The position numbers and the translations under genes were made by a program. Of a stretch of DNA of 64,000 nt, positions 34,054 through 45,893 are shown piece by piece (within the stretch, counting starts at the first letter, position 1; the number at the start of each line of letters is the position of its first letter). The notes under the pieces are model-generated. The model was not told where the DNA came from, searched no databases, and worked only from the letters and a program-made list of their open reading frames with translations. Origin of the DNA: Atriophallophorus winterbourni (Eukaryota > Platyhelminthes > Trematoda > Plagiorchiida > Microphallidae); contig JACCGJ010003605.1 of the NCBI GenBank assembly GCA_013407085.1, forward strand, positions 1 to 64,000, given 5' to 3'.

Positions 34054-34559
34054 ATGATGAGCGGCAAAAACCGCGAAACCAGTTAAGTGCTTTCGTCCTG
34101 CTTTTCGATCGTCATATACTACTTATTTATAAAAATCTGGCCTTATTAAAAAAATTAGCCTGGATTTCCTTTTCGCGATCGCCTTTGTAATGCAAATGCT
34201 CTCTGTTCCATGGTCAACTTCCTGACTTCAACTCACTATTGAGTAAATCTTTTGGAATACGAACATTTTCTATATCTCTACATATGATCGCCAAAGCGTT
34301 ACACCAAGATAAGCCACGGTTGCTCAAGGTAATAGTGCAAAAAGCGAAGAAGTTAGAAAATATAATTTTATCGACCTACTTGCTACGGGCCGGCATCAAA
34401 AATACAGTATTTTTATGTGAGGCTTAATTACAGTCACCGCGAGATAACTTTCACTCCACATATCTTCGAATATTAACATCGCATACGGAATGACAGATGC
34501 GATTACGGCTAGCTTGCACGCTGGTTGAAAGGATCGTACTGAGAAAATACGTTTAAGAA

Positions 34560-35790
34560 AATGAGCTATTTTCAGGAGCGCGACAAAGTTTTAGTAAGGT
34601 ATAATCCTGCCTTAATAACCGTCTCTTTAACTTCGATCACTATATTTGGGGATAACATCCATGTTTGTTACCTCAATATGTCGAAAGCATTTGACCGCGT
34701 TATCACAACATTTTCTTGAAAAAGCTGCAACGTTGAGGTATCACTGACAGACTATTAGCCTGGCCAGAAAATTACCTGACTGCTCGGCTTGTTCAAGTCT
34801 CTGTGGACGGTGCTTCATCGAAGTCGGATGCCGTTACACGTGGAGTGCATCAAGGATCTGTCCTCGAACTTATCCTCTTCGCATTAAATGCCAATGACAT
34901 ACCGGCTCTCATCAAATGTAAGATCGTACTGTTGGCGGACGATATGAAAGTGTGGTCGATGATAAATACGTTGGAAGACTGCGAACTGCTCTAGCAGGAT
35001 CTGGACAACCTCCACGTTTGGTATCTAAAAATCGCGTATTTTTCAATTCCGAAAGGTGTCACATGTTAAACTTTGGAAAATATGTGGAATTTCAATTTGT
35101 CTTCGGTGCACACATTTTCCTGTGGACCATGTAACAAAAGGACTTAGGTGTGTTGATGAGCAACACCCTCGGATGTCAAGCCATTGCAAAACATCACAGA
35201 TATTGTCACTCCTAAATAGAATTTCCGGTATTTCTGGATACTAAAAATTACTCGCATTATAAATACGTACATCAGACCCAATATGGAATATGCAGTCCAA
35301 GCATGGTCGCCATAGCTTAAAAAATAATGTGCGACTTTGCAAAGAATATACAATCGAGCTACCAAACTTGTCACAGGAATCAACCAAAAACCATATAATG
35401 TACGAATAAAAACCCTGGAATTATTCGATTCTCCACGTCGTCGTCTCCAAGGAGATTTGATTTCGGTTTACAATATTTTCAAAATCGCAAATCACCGTCA
35501 ACAATGCTTATTTAATATACGCGGCTTGCATCAGACAAGAGCTATCAAATTGACTCTAACTGTACCTCACTGGCGATTAAACTGTTGACGACATTTCTCA
35601 CCTTGCGAGTTTGTTTCACTTGGAACAATCCACCTGATTATGTTGGAAACGAATCAAATCAGCAGATGTTCAAGATAAGTCTCGATATCTATTTGACCCA
35701 TAACCCGTGCATCGACGAAAACTATACATCTTGTCCGCATGCATCTATATTTATCATCACACCAATGGAAAACAATTTCCACCCTTTGGA
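34560..35790 (+). pseudogene. CR1-type LINE reverse transcriptase, nearly full domain
   Basis: In order: SGARQSFSKV, the motif A block LNMSKAFDRV (about 34680), LAWPENYLTARLVQVSVDGA, a degenerate GVHQGSVL, the catalytic block LLADDMKVW (about 34930), then RPNMEYAVQAWSP, LQRIYNRATKLVTGI and finally FTWNNPPDYVGNESNQQMF at the C-terminus. Frames change several times and stops interrupt the reading, so it is not functional. It resembles the fragment at 55860-56570. Confidence 0.8.
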
Positions 35791-36029
35791 TTTTCACCTG
35801 ATTCTTGAACTGCTCAATAAGCAAACAAATCCAGTGTTTGCTTGTTATATTATTCGTAATTCCATATTATTCTGTTTTCCGACTATAACAATGAATTGAA
35901 TTGTGTTCTATATTAATACGTGAATATTTACCTCCCACTCTTCAGTATCTTTTGGGATTTTAATTTTATCATGTTTGAATAGCATTTAAGCACATTTTTG
36001 TTGCTAATTTCAGTTGTTCTGTGATAAAT

Positions 36030-36660
36030 CCTCTTGAGCATCCTAATGTTCGGTTGTAGAAATGGGGCTAAATCTTGCACGGAGTAATCTAACACTGGGT
36101 TTATATACTAATTTATGAAAAGCTGTAACGTTTAAAGGAAAAAAATCTCCAAATATTGATCGAGGCCTAGCTAACATACGGCTAGCTCGCTTATATACTG
36201 TTTCGCAATGCATGATGTACTTCAGACTTCCACCTATCAAAACGCCTAGGTCCTTTTCTTCTGTTATCCACTCCATTTGTTAAGATCTAAGTTTGTAAGC
36301 AAATGATATTTTTTACTTACCTGCGACATATAGCACTTTCTAATTTTGATTGGAAGCTCGTTTTTATCTGACGAGCTGCTCATTGTAACTGAATTGCTCT
36401 GTAGCCAGAACAGTTCACACTATAATTGATTCGCATTCAACGTTCATCATCATCCACAAGGAAAACCAAGTTTGCTGTAGTAAGATTCTGAAGGTCATCG
36501 ATGGCCATGGAAAACCCACTGTCGTTATGTACGTTTTCCTCGCGGTCAAGGAGGTAGGTTCTTAGTCAGGTAGCAACGCACTTATCAAAACCAGCCTCCA
36601 GCAGATTGCTCAGTAGAATAGAATTGTTCAACGGTTAAACGACTTTGATATGTCTCAGTA
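36030..36660 (-). pseudogene. CR1-type RT C-terminal remnant
   Basis: On the minus strand an LNNSILLSNLLEAGFDKC block is followed by LRTYLLDREENVHNDSGFS, then VDDDE near the catalytic site, and MEWITEEKDLGVLIGGSLKY (36276-36217), which is the conserved RDLGV.I thumb motif. Multiple frame breaks. It faces the element at 34.6-35.8 kb. Confidence 0.7.
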
Positions 36661-36949
36661 ACACGCATGCAAGCAACCACTCTCTCTACTGCTTGCATTT
36701 ATGGTGTTGTCATCATTGTAAATTTTATTTTACAAATAATTTATATATACATAATATAAATATATAAAAATATAATATTAATAATATAATGTAACATACA
36801 TTACATATTTTGTTATTGTTTTGTTATAATAAATACATGTCAATTTGTACACAATTTAAATTTATTATTTTCGCTGCTCATGTGCACAATTTTGTGACTA
36901 CTCAATAGTGTCGGATTTCTTTGTATTTGTATGCGGTGTTTGAAAAATA

Positions 36950-37290
36950 TAATAGATGACTCCGCCATGTTTTCACATTTAACGCAGGAACTCCCGGCGG
37001 ATGTGTTGTTAAATGTACGCAAGCAGTCCTCGCTGCACCTATAGGTGACCGCTACCGTATCGTCAAGCAGGCCGTTATTTCTCGCACGGTCCTGTCTGAA
37101 TGATCTAGGCTACAGCAAATGTTCGGCAACTTAGAAATTGCCAACAAAAAACATCTACCGTAGTAATGGAGATGCGCCGCCAGCTCGGGTCATCGCACAT
37201 GGACGAGTCCTTACTAAAGAATCTATGGCTCCAGCGTTTACCTGAGTGTGTGCAACCCATCTCCACTTTCTTCTACTGTACTGCTGGGCG
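36950..37290 (+). pseudogene. Ty3/Gypsy gag fragment
   Basis: Plus-strand pieces read HLTQELPADVLLNV, GDRYRIVKQAVISRTVLSE, RLQQMFGNLEI and MRRQLGSSHMDESLLKNLWL followed by QRLPECVQ. The last block matches the capsid motif L...LW.QRLP..VQ.I of schistosome Gypsy elements. A frameshift and stops are present. Confidence 0.65.
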
Positions 37291-37384
37291 TTCTTTAAAC
37301 ACAAATTCCTTTTGTCTGGGTTATTTGAACATTTTAAATAAGCATATACTGGAAAACTTATAACTTAGCCTTTCTTTCTAGGTA

Positions 37385-37855
37385 CCCCACAGTTTCTTTA
37401 ACACGTCAGAATTGACCCTTTTTAGCCCATTGTTAACAACAGTCAATTTTCTTACGTTTCTGAGTTTCGAAACGCCGTCATTAAATCCAAGTAGCATTGA
37501 CTAGATTTTTAAGGTTTCTAGTTTCTTAGCCGATTTGTGTTGGTTAGTAAATCGTTTAACTGGTGCGAATAAACAATCTTTTCGGTTGAATCATATACCC
37601 TATGCACCCAATTAGGATAGCTGACCGTGTCTAGACATTAATGTATTGACTGGAAGCTACTCTGCTTGATGTGTGTGGTATCCGTCAAATGAGACCTGTA
37701 TATCTCTGCACCATCGGAACCAGCCACAGGCGAGGACATGTCAGAATTGAATTGAACATAAATTTGGCCTCCCTAAAGGGACTCAATGTGAACTACTGAA
37801 AGCCTTTATAAGATTGGATATAGTAACAAGGCAGTTGTGGATTGAGATAAGTGTT
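37385..37855. other. Spacer, nothing recognised
   Basis: No coding motif. Part of 37740-37850 (GACATGTCAGAATTGAATTG, CCTTTATAAGATTGGATATAG) resembles, in reverse, the unit edge near 43370-43470. Confidence 0.4.
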
Positions 37856-37861
37856 TTCCTT

Positions 37862-38650
37862 CTATTAATAATAATAATAATTATAATTATAATTATAATT
37901 ATAATAGTAATAATAATAATATTAATAATAAATAATAATAATACTCATAATAATAATATAATATAAGAATTATATAATCATAATCCTCCTCATACTAATA
38001 AATAATCCTCCTACTACTCATAATCATATAATCCTATACTCCTCACTCATCTAATACTAATAATCCTCCTCAGAATCCTACTCATCCATCATCTCCTAAT
38101 ATCATATAATCCTACTACTACTCCTACTAAACATGCCCATACTACTCCTAATATAATACCTCATAATATCACTCATCCTCTCCTCCTCCTCCTCCTCTCC
38201 TCCTACTCCCCCTACACTATCCTCCTACTCACTCCTCCTACTCATACTCATCCTAATCCTCCTCTCCGCCTACTAAAACCCTCATCCTCCTACCTCCTAC
38301 TCCTTCCTCCTCCCTCCTCCTACTCGCTCTCCTCTCTCTCCTACTACTATCCTCCTCCGCCTCCCTCCTCCTCATCCTCCCCTCCTCCTCCTCCTCCTAC
38401 TCCGCCCTCCTCCTCCTCCTCATCTACTCCTCCTCCCTCCTCCTCCTCCTCCTCCTCCTACTCATACTCCCCTCCCTCCATCCTCATCCTCCGCCTCCTC
38501 CTCCTCCTCCTCCCTCCTCCTCCTCCTCTCTCCCCTCCTCCTCCTCCTCCTCCTCCTCCTCCTCTCCTACTCTCCTCCTCCTCATACTCCTACTCCTCAT
38601 CCTCCTCCCTCCCTCTCTCTCCCCTCCTCCTCCTACCCTCCTCCTACGGT
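37862..38650. repeat. Degenerate triplet tract, TAA grading into CCT
   Basis: It starts as AAT/TAA triplets (37862-37960), passes through a mixed CTA/ATC zone, and becomes an almost pure pyrimidine CCT/CTC tract of about 450 bp. The strand asymmetry is extreme. Frequent one-base slips in the triplet phase may be real decay or sequencing error. Confidence 0.9.
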
Positions 38651-38839
38651 CCTCCACCTCGCTGTTTCGTTCGCCGTTTGTGGCCCACCTGGTTCCCGCC
38701 CCTCTGTTCCTTTCTCCCCTCTGTCCCCTCTCCCCTTCCGCCCCCGGCCCTCCCCCCTCCCTCTTTTGTCTCCCTTTCCCTCACCCATCCCTTCCCCTCT
38801 TTTTTCCCGCCCATTTCCCTTGCCTGCTGGCCCTTTGTA

Positions 38840-39290
38840 ATGCAAATTTAGAATATTGTTGATGCTGGGTTTTTTATTTAGGGTGCACCTTGTTCAAGTT
38901 TTATATGCCAAGGTTGAATAGGCAGAAAAAAATTCGAAATATTAATCAATCGAGTTGAAAGAATTTTCGGGAATGATTCAGATCTAATCATTTCGATGAG
39001 GATAGGAGATTTTGCTTTTAGTTTCAAAATAAAATTCACACTGATATATGCTGTTGAAGGCGGTCAAACGAGTAATCCTCGTCGTCTTGAAAAGCATTTA
39101 GTTGATTTCTGAATTTATACTTCGTAGGTGAGCAATATAAAAAAGTATTTAGCGCAATGTTCATTGATCCAATTCTTGCACAGAACATCGTGAACTGTTT
39201 TATTAATAATCGTGAATCAGCATTTAAATAACTTTTATTTATTTGAAAACTCTTCACTTCAAAATTTGGAATTAAGTCTAGATTTTCCAC
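38840..39290 (-). pseudogene. Conserved protein fragment of unknown function, copy 1
   Basis: The minus-strand frame 39290-39036 (84 codons) contains YKFRNQLNAFQDDEDYSFDR. After a one-base frameshift it continues as NFILKLKAKSPILIEMIRSE down to about 38840. The same peptide occurs in the + strand at 42841-43134 and 60299-60592 with similar spacing. This copy reaches about 60 residues further upstream. I do not recognise the family. It may be a captured host exon or part of an element ORF. Confidence 0.5.
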
Positions 39291-40007
39291 CGTTAATATT
39301 ACTGGGTGTGGACCTGGTACATTTGATGCCGGAGTTCAATTTAAATTTTAAACTGATTGCGAAACAAAAGTTGTCGAAACTTTTATTGTAATCCGTTTGC
39401 GTCTTTTGTGTACCAGTTTGCCGTTAGAACTTTTATCGTCACCGTATGAACTTCTATACAAAGATCAACTACGAACGTTTATATTTTCATAATATGGCGT
39501 TGTCACCTGTTTTCTAAATAGCATCATCATATCCATTGTGCACACTCACTTAAATAAAACAGATAACCAATCATACATTTTCGAATGAAATTCAACCACT
39601 TTATGTTTCACGTGAAATTCATTTTCTAAAATCCGAACTACATAGTGCAAAACATGAAACTATCTTTTAATTTAATATTTATACGTTGTTGTTTTTGTTG
39701 ACCTCTTTCGGTAAATGTCGACCATGGATGTACATCACAAGCGCGTGTGGGTTTCATGCTGGGTAGCTTTCAAAATGACTAACCATTCCGCGTCGGGACT
39801 GACAATCTCTCGCTCAGCGCTCACAGCGATATGCAGTACTCCGTCGATCGGTGTCAGTTGCATGCCGGGGGCGTGATCTACGTTGAACAGCGAAGATATT
39901 TATCCACTCTTCCCCAGCTTGGACATGACCATTTATACAGTTTCTCCAATGTAAGCAGTCAAGAGCATGATCTCACCTCGTCGGATCAATGTCAAAAACT
40001 TTCGTAA

Positions 40008-40218
40008 CTCATGTTTTGGCGACTAATTTTCAGTACCAAGTCCTTGAAAATATTCACAAAGTTTATCACGACGGTCCACATTGTAAGCACTGGACTCGAG
40101 TTTCGCTCTTATTTCAGCTCATTAGAATTGCATATCCTGTGTCGGGTCATACTCGAACCCAGGACCTTCACCATTGTAGTCTCATGCCCTACGGCCTGAG
40201 CTACCGTCCACTGTTTGA
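40008..40218 (-). mobile_element. Sm-alpha-type SINE, copy B
   Basis: On the minus strand a tRNA-like head carries a box A GGTAGCTCAGG (about 40207) and box B GGGTTCGAGTATGACCC (about 40160), followed by a hammerhead domain and a tail. This matches the organisation known for schistosome Sm-alpha SINEs. Confidence 0.85.
40087..40131 (-). ncRNA. Hammerhead ribozyme motif, mutated core (SINE B)
   Basis: The core reads CTAATGA in place of CTGATGA. Stem II (AGCT...AGAGC, weak), CGAAAC, the mini stem III CTCGAG and the cleavage triplet GTC are recognisable. The G to A change should inactivate it. Confidence 0.7.
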
Positions 40219-40431
40219 CCGACTGCAATTAAGCCTTGATGAATGTTTCTCCAGACTGGCACATTTGCGTAGCGTTATATGCCTGACCAGTCGTGAAGGA
40301 GCCAGCAACATCTGTTGTGGTCGTCCAACCGATGTGATCTCCTTGTCAGGTCTTCCCATCAGATACAGTGTAGGCTAACATTAGTTAACTCTGACGGGCA
40401 TTGTTGTTTTTGTAGAGTGCTTGAAGAGTTG

Positions 40432-40645
40432 GTTCATTATGTTTGGGCAACTACTCATCAGTACCAATCCTTCGAAATATTCACAACGTTTATCACGACG
40501 ATCCTCATTGGAAGCAATGTACTCGAGTTTCACTCTTATTTGAGCTCATCAGCAGTGCATATCCTGTATCGGGTCGTACTCGAACCCAGGAGCTTCACCA
40601 TTGTAGTCTCATGCATTACGCCCTGAGTTACCGTCCACCGTTTGA
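40432..40645 (-). mobile_element. Sm-alpha-type SINE, copy C
   Basis: Same layout as copy B, with box A GGTAACTCAGG and box B GGGTTCGAGTACGACCC. It lies in tandem 210 bp downstream of copy B with a shared orientation. An inverted piece of its tail follows at 40648-40735. Confidence 0.85.
40514..40558 (-). ncRNA. Hammerhead ribozyme, intact core (SINE C)
   Basis: On the minus strand: stem I GCACTG with CATTGC, conserved CTGATGA, stem II GCTC/GAGT closing AAATAA, conserved GAAA, a minimal stem III ACTCGAGT, and cleavage expected after GTA. All core bases are present. One stem I pair is mismatched. Confidence 0.75.
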
Positions 40646-40647
40646 CC

Positions 40648-40735
40648 ATGGACCGTCGTGATAAACTTTGTGAATATTTCGAAGGACTTGGTACTGATGA
40701 GTAGTCGCCAAAACATAATGAACCAACTCTCCGAG
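40648..40735 (+). repeat. Inverted SINE tail
   Basis: The + strand carries GACCGTCGTGATAAACTTTG through GCCAAAACATAATGAACC, which is the reverse complement of the tail region near 40005-40075 and 40430-40500. The copy therefore lies inverted next to SINE C. Confidence 0.8.
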
Positions 40736-41339
40736 CAGTCTACTTTCGTAACGCTTTTACAAAGGTCTTTGGGATGCAAGTGTGATCTGCATAGTGGTCG
40801 ACCATCTGATTTCAAATTACTTTGTAGTAAATCTTTCGGAATACAACTATTTTTCTTTCTTTCTTTCGACGAATGATGCGAATCATTCAGCTACCGTTCG
40901 TATTCAATACGCACGCGACGTATACCAGCATCATTTTCTTCACAGCTACTTGCATTTAAATGATAAACGAAAGTACAAACTAGACATGTTAATGGAGGCT
41001 CTGTCAATCCGAATACAAATCGCCCTTTAGCAGATATGTGAAACGATGTTTTGGTTCCTGTTGACAGTTATCAACATTGAGTATAGTAGGCGATAATGTC
41101 CGTTGCTCAACGACATGGTTATGCTCATAGTGATTGTTAGCACAAAATCTTTGCATTACAGTTGACCTTACGTTGTTAAACGTTTATGCACATAAATCGA
41201 GTCTTTATATAGTGTTTACTCACAACAATCCATGAAAGAGTTCCGCTGAAAGACTGTGTAGTGGAATTAGTTATTTCCAATGCCAGAGTTACTGCAAAAC
41301 ACGCGTCACGTCAAAACTGTCTAAGTATGTTCATGGTAG

Positions 41340-41572
41340 ATAGACGATGTCAAAATTAACCAAGTGTTATGTCTGTGCTGCACTACTGTTGGCCCAGCCC
41401 GTATGGTCAGAGAAAACACAACCGTCTCTCAACTCGTCTATCCACCGAATGCAAAGTGTATCACAAGTGAGCAAATGTGTGAATATCATAGTGAGTAAAA
41501 ATCACAATTTGACCTCACAATCAATCTTAATTGGTCGATTAATCGATAGTTCGTTAACTGTCTATACGACAG
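41340..41572 (-). mobile_element. Gypsy LTR start (3' LTR, extent uncertain)
   Basis: Immediately downstream of the integrase tail on the minus strand is a purine-rich run GGTGGTAAGAGGGGA, then TGTCGTATAGACAG, as expected for a polypurine tract and an LTR start. The far end of the LTR is not defined. Confidence 0.45.
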
Positions 41573-41599
41573 AGGGTCCCCTCTTACCACCTCCACGGT

Positions 41600-42130
41600 T
41601 TAAGCTTGGTTGTCGTATAACGTCAGTTTTGGATTCACTTGCAGGCGGGTTACTGAAACACGCCTTTGTTCCGTCCGATTTCTTTGTCTGCATTCCGGTG
41701 AATTAATTCGAGGGGAATCGTCTTCCGCTGACTTTCTTTGTTCTGGGCTTTTGAGGTTGAATTCACCCAGTAGGATTTCCAATGGAGCTTTCTGTATACT
41801 TGGAGAATTCCATTTTACACTTGACGCTCTTAGTTGGTTTGCATGTCGTTCCCATGTTTCTTTTCCAACCATTATCTCGTAACAAACGTGGCACACGATC
41901 TTGCTAACGATCGCTGGTGTCCATTCGATCTTATCAACGGGGTAATCCTTGGCAAGGACATTTTGCCCAACCATAACTTTTCGGAGTTTGGCACCGTTAT
42001 GTCTATTGAATCAGGCTTCCATTTTAAGATTCTCATCGATATGCCCAATCGTGTTTGGTCGCATGAGATCGAAGATGGTTTTCGGTGTTTTCCTCAGCAA
42101 GACTTACGGAGGTGATAAGGCTCCAGGTAC
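41600..42130 (-). pseudogene. Ty3/Gypsy integrase C-terminal fragment
   Basis: Minus-strand reading gives LLRKTPKTIFDLMRP and then, after a stop, VMVGQNVLAKDYPVDKIEWT, IVSKIVCHVCYEI and ETWERHANQLR. This is the C-terminal GPY-like region of Gypsy integrases (VLA.DY...W.PGI......Y.V......RH.NQLR). The catalytic core is absent. A + strand frame of 119 codons over the same bases is its antisense shadow. Confidence 0.8.
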
Positions 42131-42189
42131 GTTAGGATTAGGAAACACTTGAGATCTGCGTGAACTAGTCTATCTTTCCACGAATGATC

Positions 42190-42817
42190 AATGAATAGCT
42201 GGAGTAAGCGACCGTTTCGAAGGCCAAGCTTCTGTGATGACTGCTGCTTAGTAGAAAAGCAATTTGCATTCTTGAAACTGCGACGAATGTCGACCTATGA
42301 AATATTTCGACATTTTAGAGCCGCTAGGAATAAGATCTGGCAAAGTGAAAGTTGATGTACACATGATTGTTGAACAGAAATTAGCCTTGTTATCCAATAC
42401 ACTGTGGATACTAGTAACTTTCTCCGTATGTATTAATGGAACAAAAGAGCTATTGGTACAACACAGTTAACTTAGCTCAAATTATTTCGCAAAACATCCC
42501 ATTCACTCTGCAATAAATAGCTAAATTCTCACTGACTCCGTGCTGTAGTGACTCAACATGGATCTCGAAATTCACTTAACCTATAATTGTTCCAGATATT
42601 TTATTGTATATTTCATAATTTTTCTCGTGATTATTTTATTTCAGTAATATTGGTTCACTTGTTTTTACCATAGATGATGAATCTTTTAGTTCGATTGAGA
42701 AAAACAAAAAACAAATTTTACGAGATACTGCAAATCCAAAATTCTAAGTTCACTAAAATGCTCTGTTTTGTTGCACCGTTGAACCTCAACGTGGTTTAAG
42801 ACTTTAAAAAGTTTTGT
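42190..42817 (+). repeat. Left arm of long inverted repeat, copy 1
   Basis: It is the reverse complement, with about 10-15% divergence, of 46243-46826. Shared blocks include CACCGTTGAACCTCAACGTGG, AGAGCTATTGGTACAACACAG and TTTCATAGGT.GACATT in opposite orientations. Confidence 0.85.
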
Positions 42818-42840
42818 ATATATAGCTCACGTATGAGTAG

Positions 42841-43134
42841 TATAAATTCAGAAATCATCTCATTGCTTTTCAAGACGACGAGGATTACTCGTTTGACCGT
42901 CGTCGACAGCATTCTATCAGTGTGAATTTCATTTTGAAACTGAAAGCAAAATATCCTATCCTCATCGAAATGATTAGATCTGAATCATTCCCGAAAATTC
43001 TTTCAACTCGATTGATTAATGTTTCGAACTTATTGTTTGCCTATTCAACCTTGACATATACAACTTCAACAAGATGCACCCTAAATAAAAAAAACTCAGG
43101 ATCGACAATATTTCTAGTCCTACATTTGCATTAA
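42841..43134 (+). pseudogene. Conserved protein fragment of unknown function, copy 2
   Basis: Open for 98 codons with no suitable upstream start: YKFRNHLIAFQDDEDYSFDR, then ISVNFILKLKAKYPILIEMI and IRSESFPKILSTRLINVS. Homologous to the minus-strand fragment at 38840-39290. It sits just inside the inverted repeat arm. Confidence 0.5.
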
Positions 43135-43299
43135 AATTGCAGCATTTAATTTAATTTGCCTTAAAAATCTTGTAAGGGAATGTGATGTTAATGTAAACAC
43201 ATTATTTATTGTTTTTTCTTGTTCTGAATTGTGATGGTACTTATGTGTGTCTGGAACCACCCTTTTTCACAAATATCCGAACTAAACATAGAGTTGCTT

Positions 43300-43345
43300 A
43301 GCGTATTATTATTATTATTAATATTAAGATAAGGAAAACCCTTAT
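43300..43345. repeat. (TTA)n microsatellite with adjacent short palindrome
   Basis: A TTATTATTATTAATATT run is followed by AAGATAAGG..CCTTATCTT, a small inverted repeat. Confidence 0.7.
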
Positions 43346-44095
43346 CTTAAACCACAACCGCTTTGTAACTATATCCAATCTTGTAAAGGCTTTCATTTAC
43401 ATTTACATTGTGGACAAATCTGGATCCGAGTCCAACTAGGCAAGCAAAAAGTTGTATTCAATTCAATTCTGACAGGCACTCAACTAAGGCTGGTTCCGAA
43501 ATTGAAAAGATATACCCATGACCATGGAAAATTGAAGCTGATTTGCCTGCATCTCCTTGGAGATGGCATACACGAGCAACTTGTTTACAAAATTACTGTT
43601 TTTTGTTCAAGCAAATTCAAGAGAAGTTGGTGTATGTAATTGAACACGTTGGTCGTGCCAGCAACTGATTATAAATTCAATATTTTGTTTGCCATTTCTA
43701 AACTCTCATAGTTTATGTGGATTCTGATCCCACTAATGACTGCAAACAGCGTGAATTCCGTCGTAGTTGTAAGGAAATCAATATAAATATTGATTTATAA
43801 TTAAAGATCATGTGTTACAATCCTACTTCAAGTGTGTTCTCACGTGCGTTCGCCAAGCTGATCCGAAATTCGCTCATAAAATCGAAATTTGCCATCGAAT
43901 TTCAGCAACATTTTCAGAAATAATATTTTAGCATTGGCGTTTATAGTCACCGAGAACTTGTTCTATAAAAATTAATGTGCCACATCTTAGAGTCATGGTA
44001 AAAATTGATTCTTGATCCTTTCTGATATATCTTAATATCATTTCGAGCAGCATCTTCATTATGGAGGAATAACGCAATAAAATATCCTTCATAGA

Positions 44096-45893
44096 ACAGA
44101 AGCTTCTCAACGAATACCTTGCTTGAGATCTATGGTAGGTTCGACTGAGCATGAAGATGAACGTAAAGCAGTTCTTCTCGCCGCTCAGTACAATTCGGTT
44201 TACACAGAGGAGACGTTTCCCATTCCTCTGCTTCATGAGAGCAACGCCGAAATGCCGGATATCTCGATCTCGCCAGAGATGGTGCAGTATTTACTAGAAC
44301 GACTCGATGTACACTCAGCACCTGGCCCGGACGATATACACCCAATGCTTTTAAAGGTATTGTCGAGTATCATACATAAACCACTGGCGCTAATCTTCAA
44401 TTTATCCCTGAGGTATGGTAGGTTACCTGAAGATGGAAGTACGGCATTGTCAAACCAATGTATAAGGGCGGTGAAACCAGTGATCCGGCTAACTACCGAC
44501 CGGTTACCCTCACTTCGGTAGTTGTGAAGACTCTGGAACGACTGCTGAAGAAACAGATTGAAGATTTTCTCCTTACAACCAGTCAGTTAACATCTGCTCA
44601 ACATGGTTTTACGCCAAGACGATCATGCTCATCCAATCTCATCACTGCTCGCGAGCACTGGTGTGCTGAACTTGATCTGGGTCACCCGGTAGTCACTGCT
44701 TTCATTGACTTCAGTGAGGCTTTTGACCGTGTTCCATTTCAACGTCTATTGCTCAAGCTCCGTGCTCGTGGTGTAAAGGGACCTGTTCTAACTTGGATTG
44801 AAGACTTCCTTGTTGACCGTTATACACAGGTCGCGGTTAACGGAGTCAAATCGCAGGTTACACGTCCAACTTCGGGGTTCCGCAAAGATCTGTTCTCGCC
44901 CGTTACTTTTTAAAGTATATGTTAATGACCTCCCCGACTCATTAAATACGAAGTGTCTACTTTTCGCGGATGATCTGAAAGTTTGGGGTACAGTAAGCTC
45001 TTCTGCTGATAATACCATTTTCCAGAACGAATTGAACAAATTGCTTGGTTGGACGGTAAAATGGCAGCTTCCTGTAAACCGACAGAAATGCGCTCTAATG
45101 CTTTTGGGGCCAAGCACGCCTGGAGGTACGTACTTCCTCGGGGATCATCAACTGAAGTGGGTTGATACTGAACGTGACCTGGGTACAATTGTGAATCGGA
45201 CGCTTAAATCGAAGGAGGATACGAACAGAAAAGCTGCTGCTGCAAACCGCGCATGGTGGGCTATTAGTCGGTCGTTTTCGGCGATTACTCCACGAATGTT
45301 TCGCATTCTTTATTCCATATACGTGAGACCAGTTTTGAAATATGGTTTACCAGATACCTATCTTCAAACTAACGGAGAACGTGACCAGTTGGAAAAATTG
45401 CAAACGCGGGCGACGAAACGAGTACAAGGATTGAAATCAATTCCTTATGTGGAGAGAGTTCAACGCCTCAACCTCATGTCGCTCCGTATTCGGCGTGTGC
45501 GCTACGACCTGCTGCTAACTCGTCGCATATTACTGGGAGCTTATGATGACGAGCTGCGCGAGTTTTTCCCTCTCGTGACGGACTCAAGAACCCGTGGCCA
45601 TGCTCTAAAGCTTCAAAAGCGAAGGACACTACGCCTACCACATGGATTCACGCTCTCAGCAAGAATTGTGAACTTGTGAATTGCGCTTCCGGAAGAGGTT
45701 ATCTCAGAGAGCTCTGAAAACCAATTCAAGCAACTTTTGAATAAGGTTTTGCCCCTCAATTACGGCGAAGCTGAACAACACTGGACAGGATTTCTCCAAC
45801 TGAGGTTCTCCTGGACTATGTTGCTGATATAAAGAGATGCGGCTTACAAGGGCTTGACCCCCTGTCGTCTATCAAGGACGAGAAGAAGAATTC
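44096..45893 (+). pseudogene. CR1-clade RT, 5'-truncated, copy 1 (broken)
   Basis: The RT domain contains HSAPGPDDIHPMLLK, NYRPVTLTS, QHGFTPRRSCSSNL, the motif A AFIDFSEAFDRV and the catalytic LLFADDLKVWG, with the thumb TERDLGTIVNRTLKS and C-terminal block. One base is lost near 44431, two near 44872-44908, and the late Trp codon in NLWNALP is a stop (45676). The endonuclease is absent, as in the other two copies. Confidence 0.85.

Noticed and set aside
40150..40215. tRNA gene
   Set aside because: Boxes A and B are present, but the sequence continues into a hammerhead domain and is repeated, so it is a tRNA-derived SINE head, not a tRNA.
40685..40710. Second hammerhead at GTACTGATGAGTAG in the inverted SINE tail
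   Set aside because: CTGATGA is present but no stem II or GAAA follows at the right place.
41347..41706. 119-codon + strand frame conserved in two places, with a signal-peptide-like start
   Set aside because: It overlaps the Gypsy LTR and is antisense to the integrase tail. The conservation at 58805-59164 is due to the recent block duplication.
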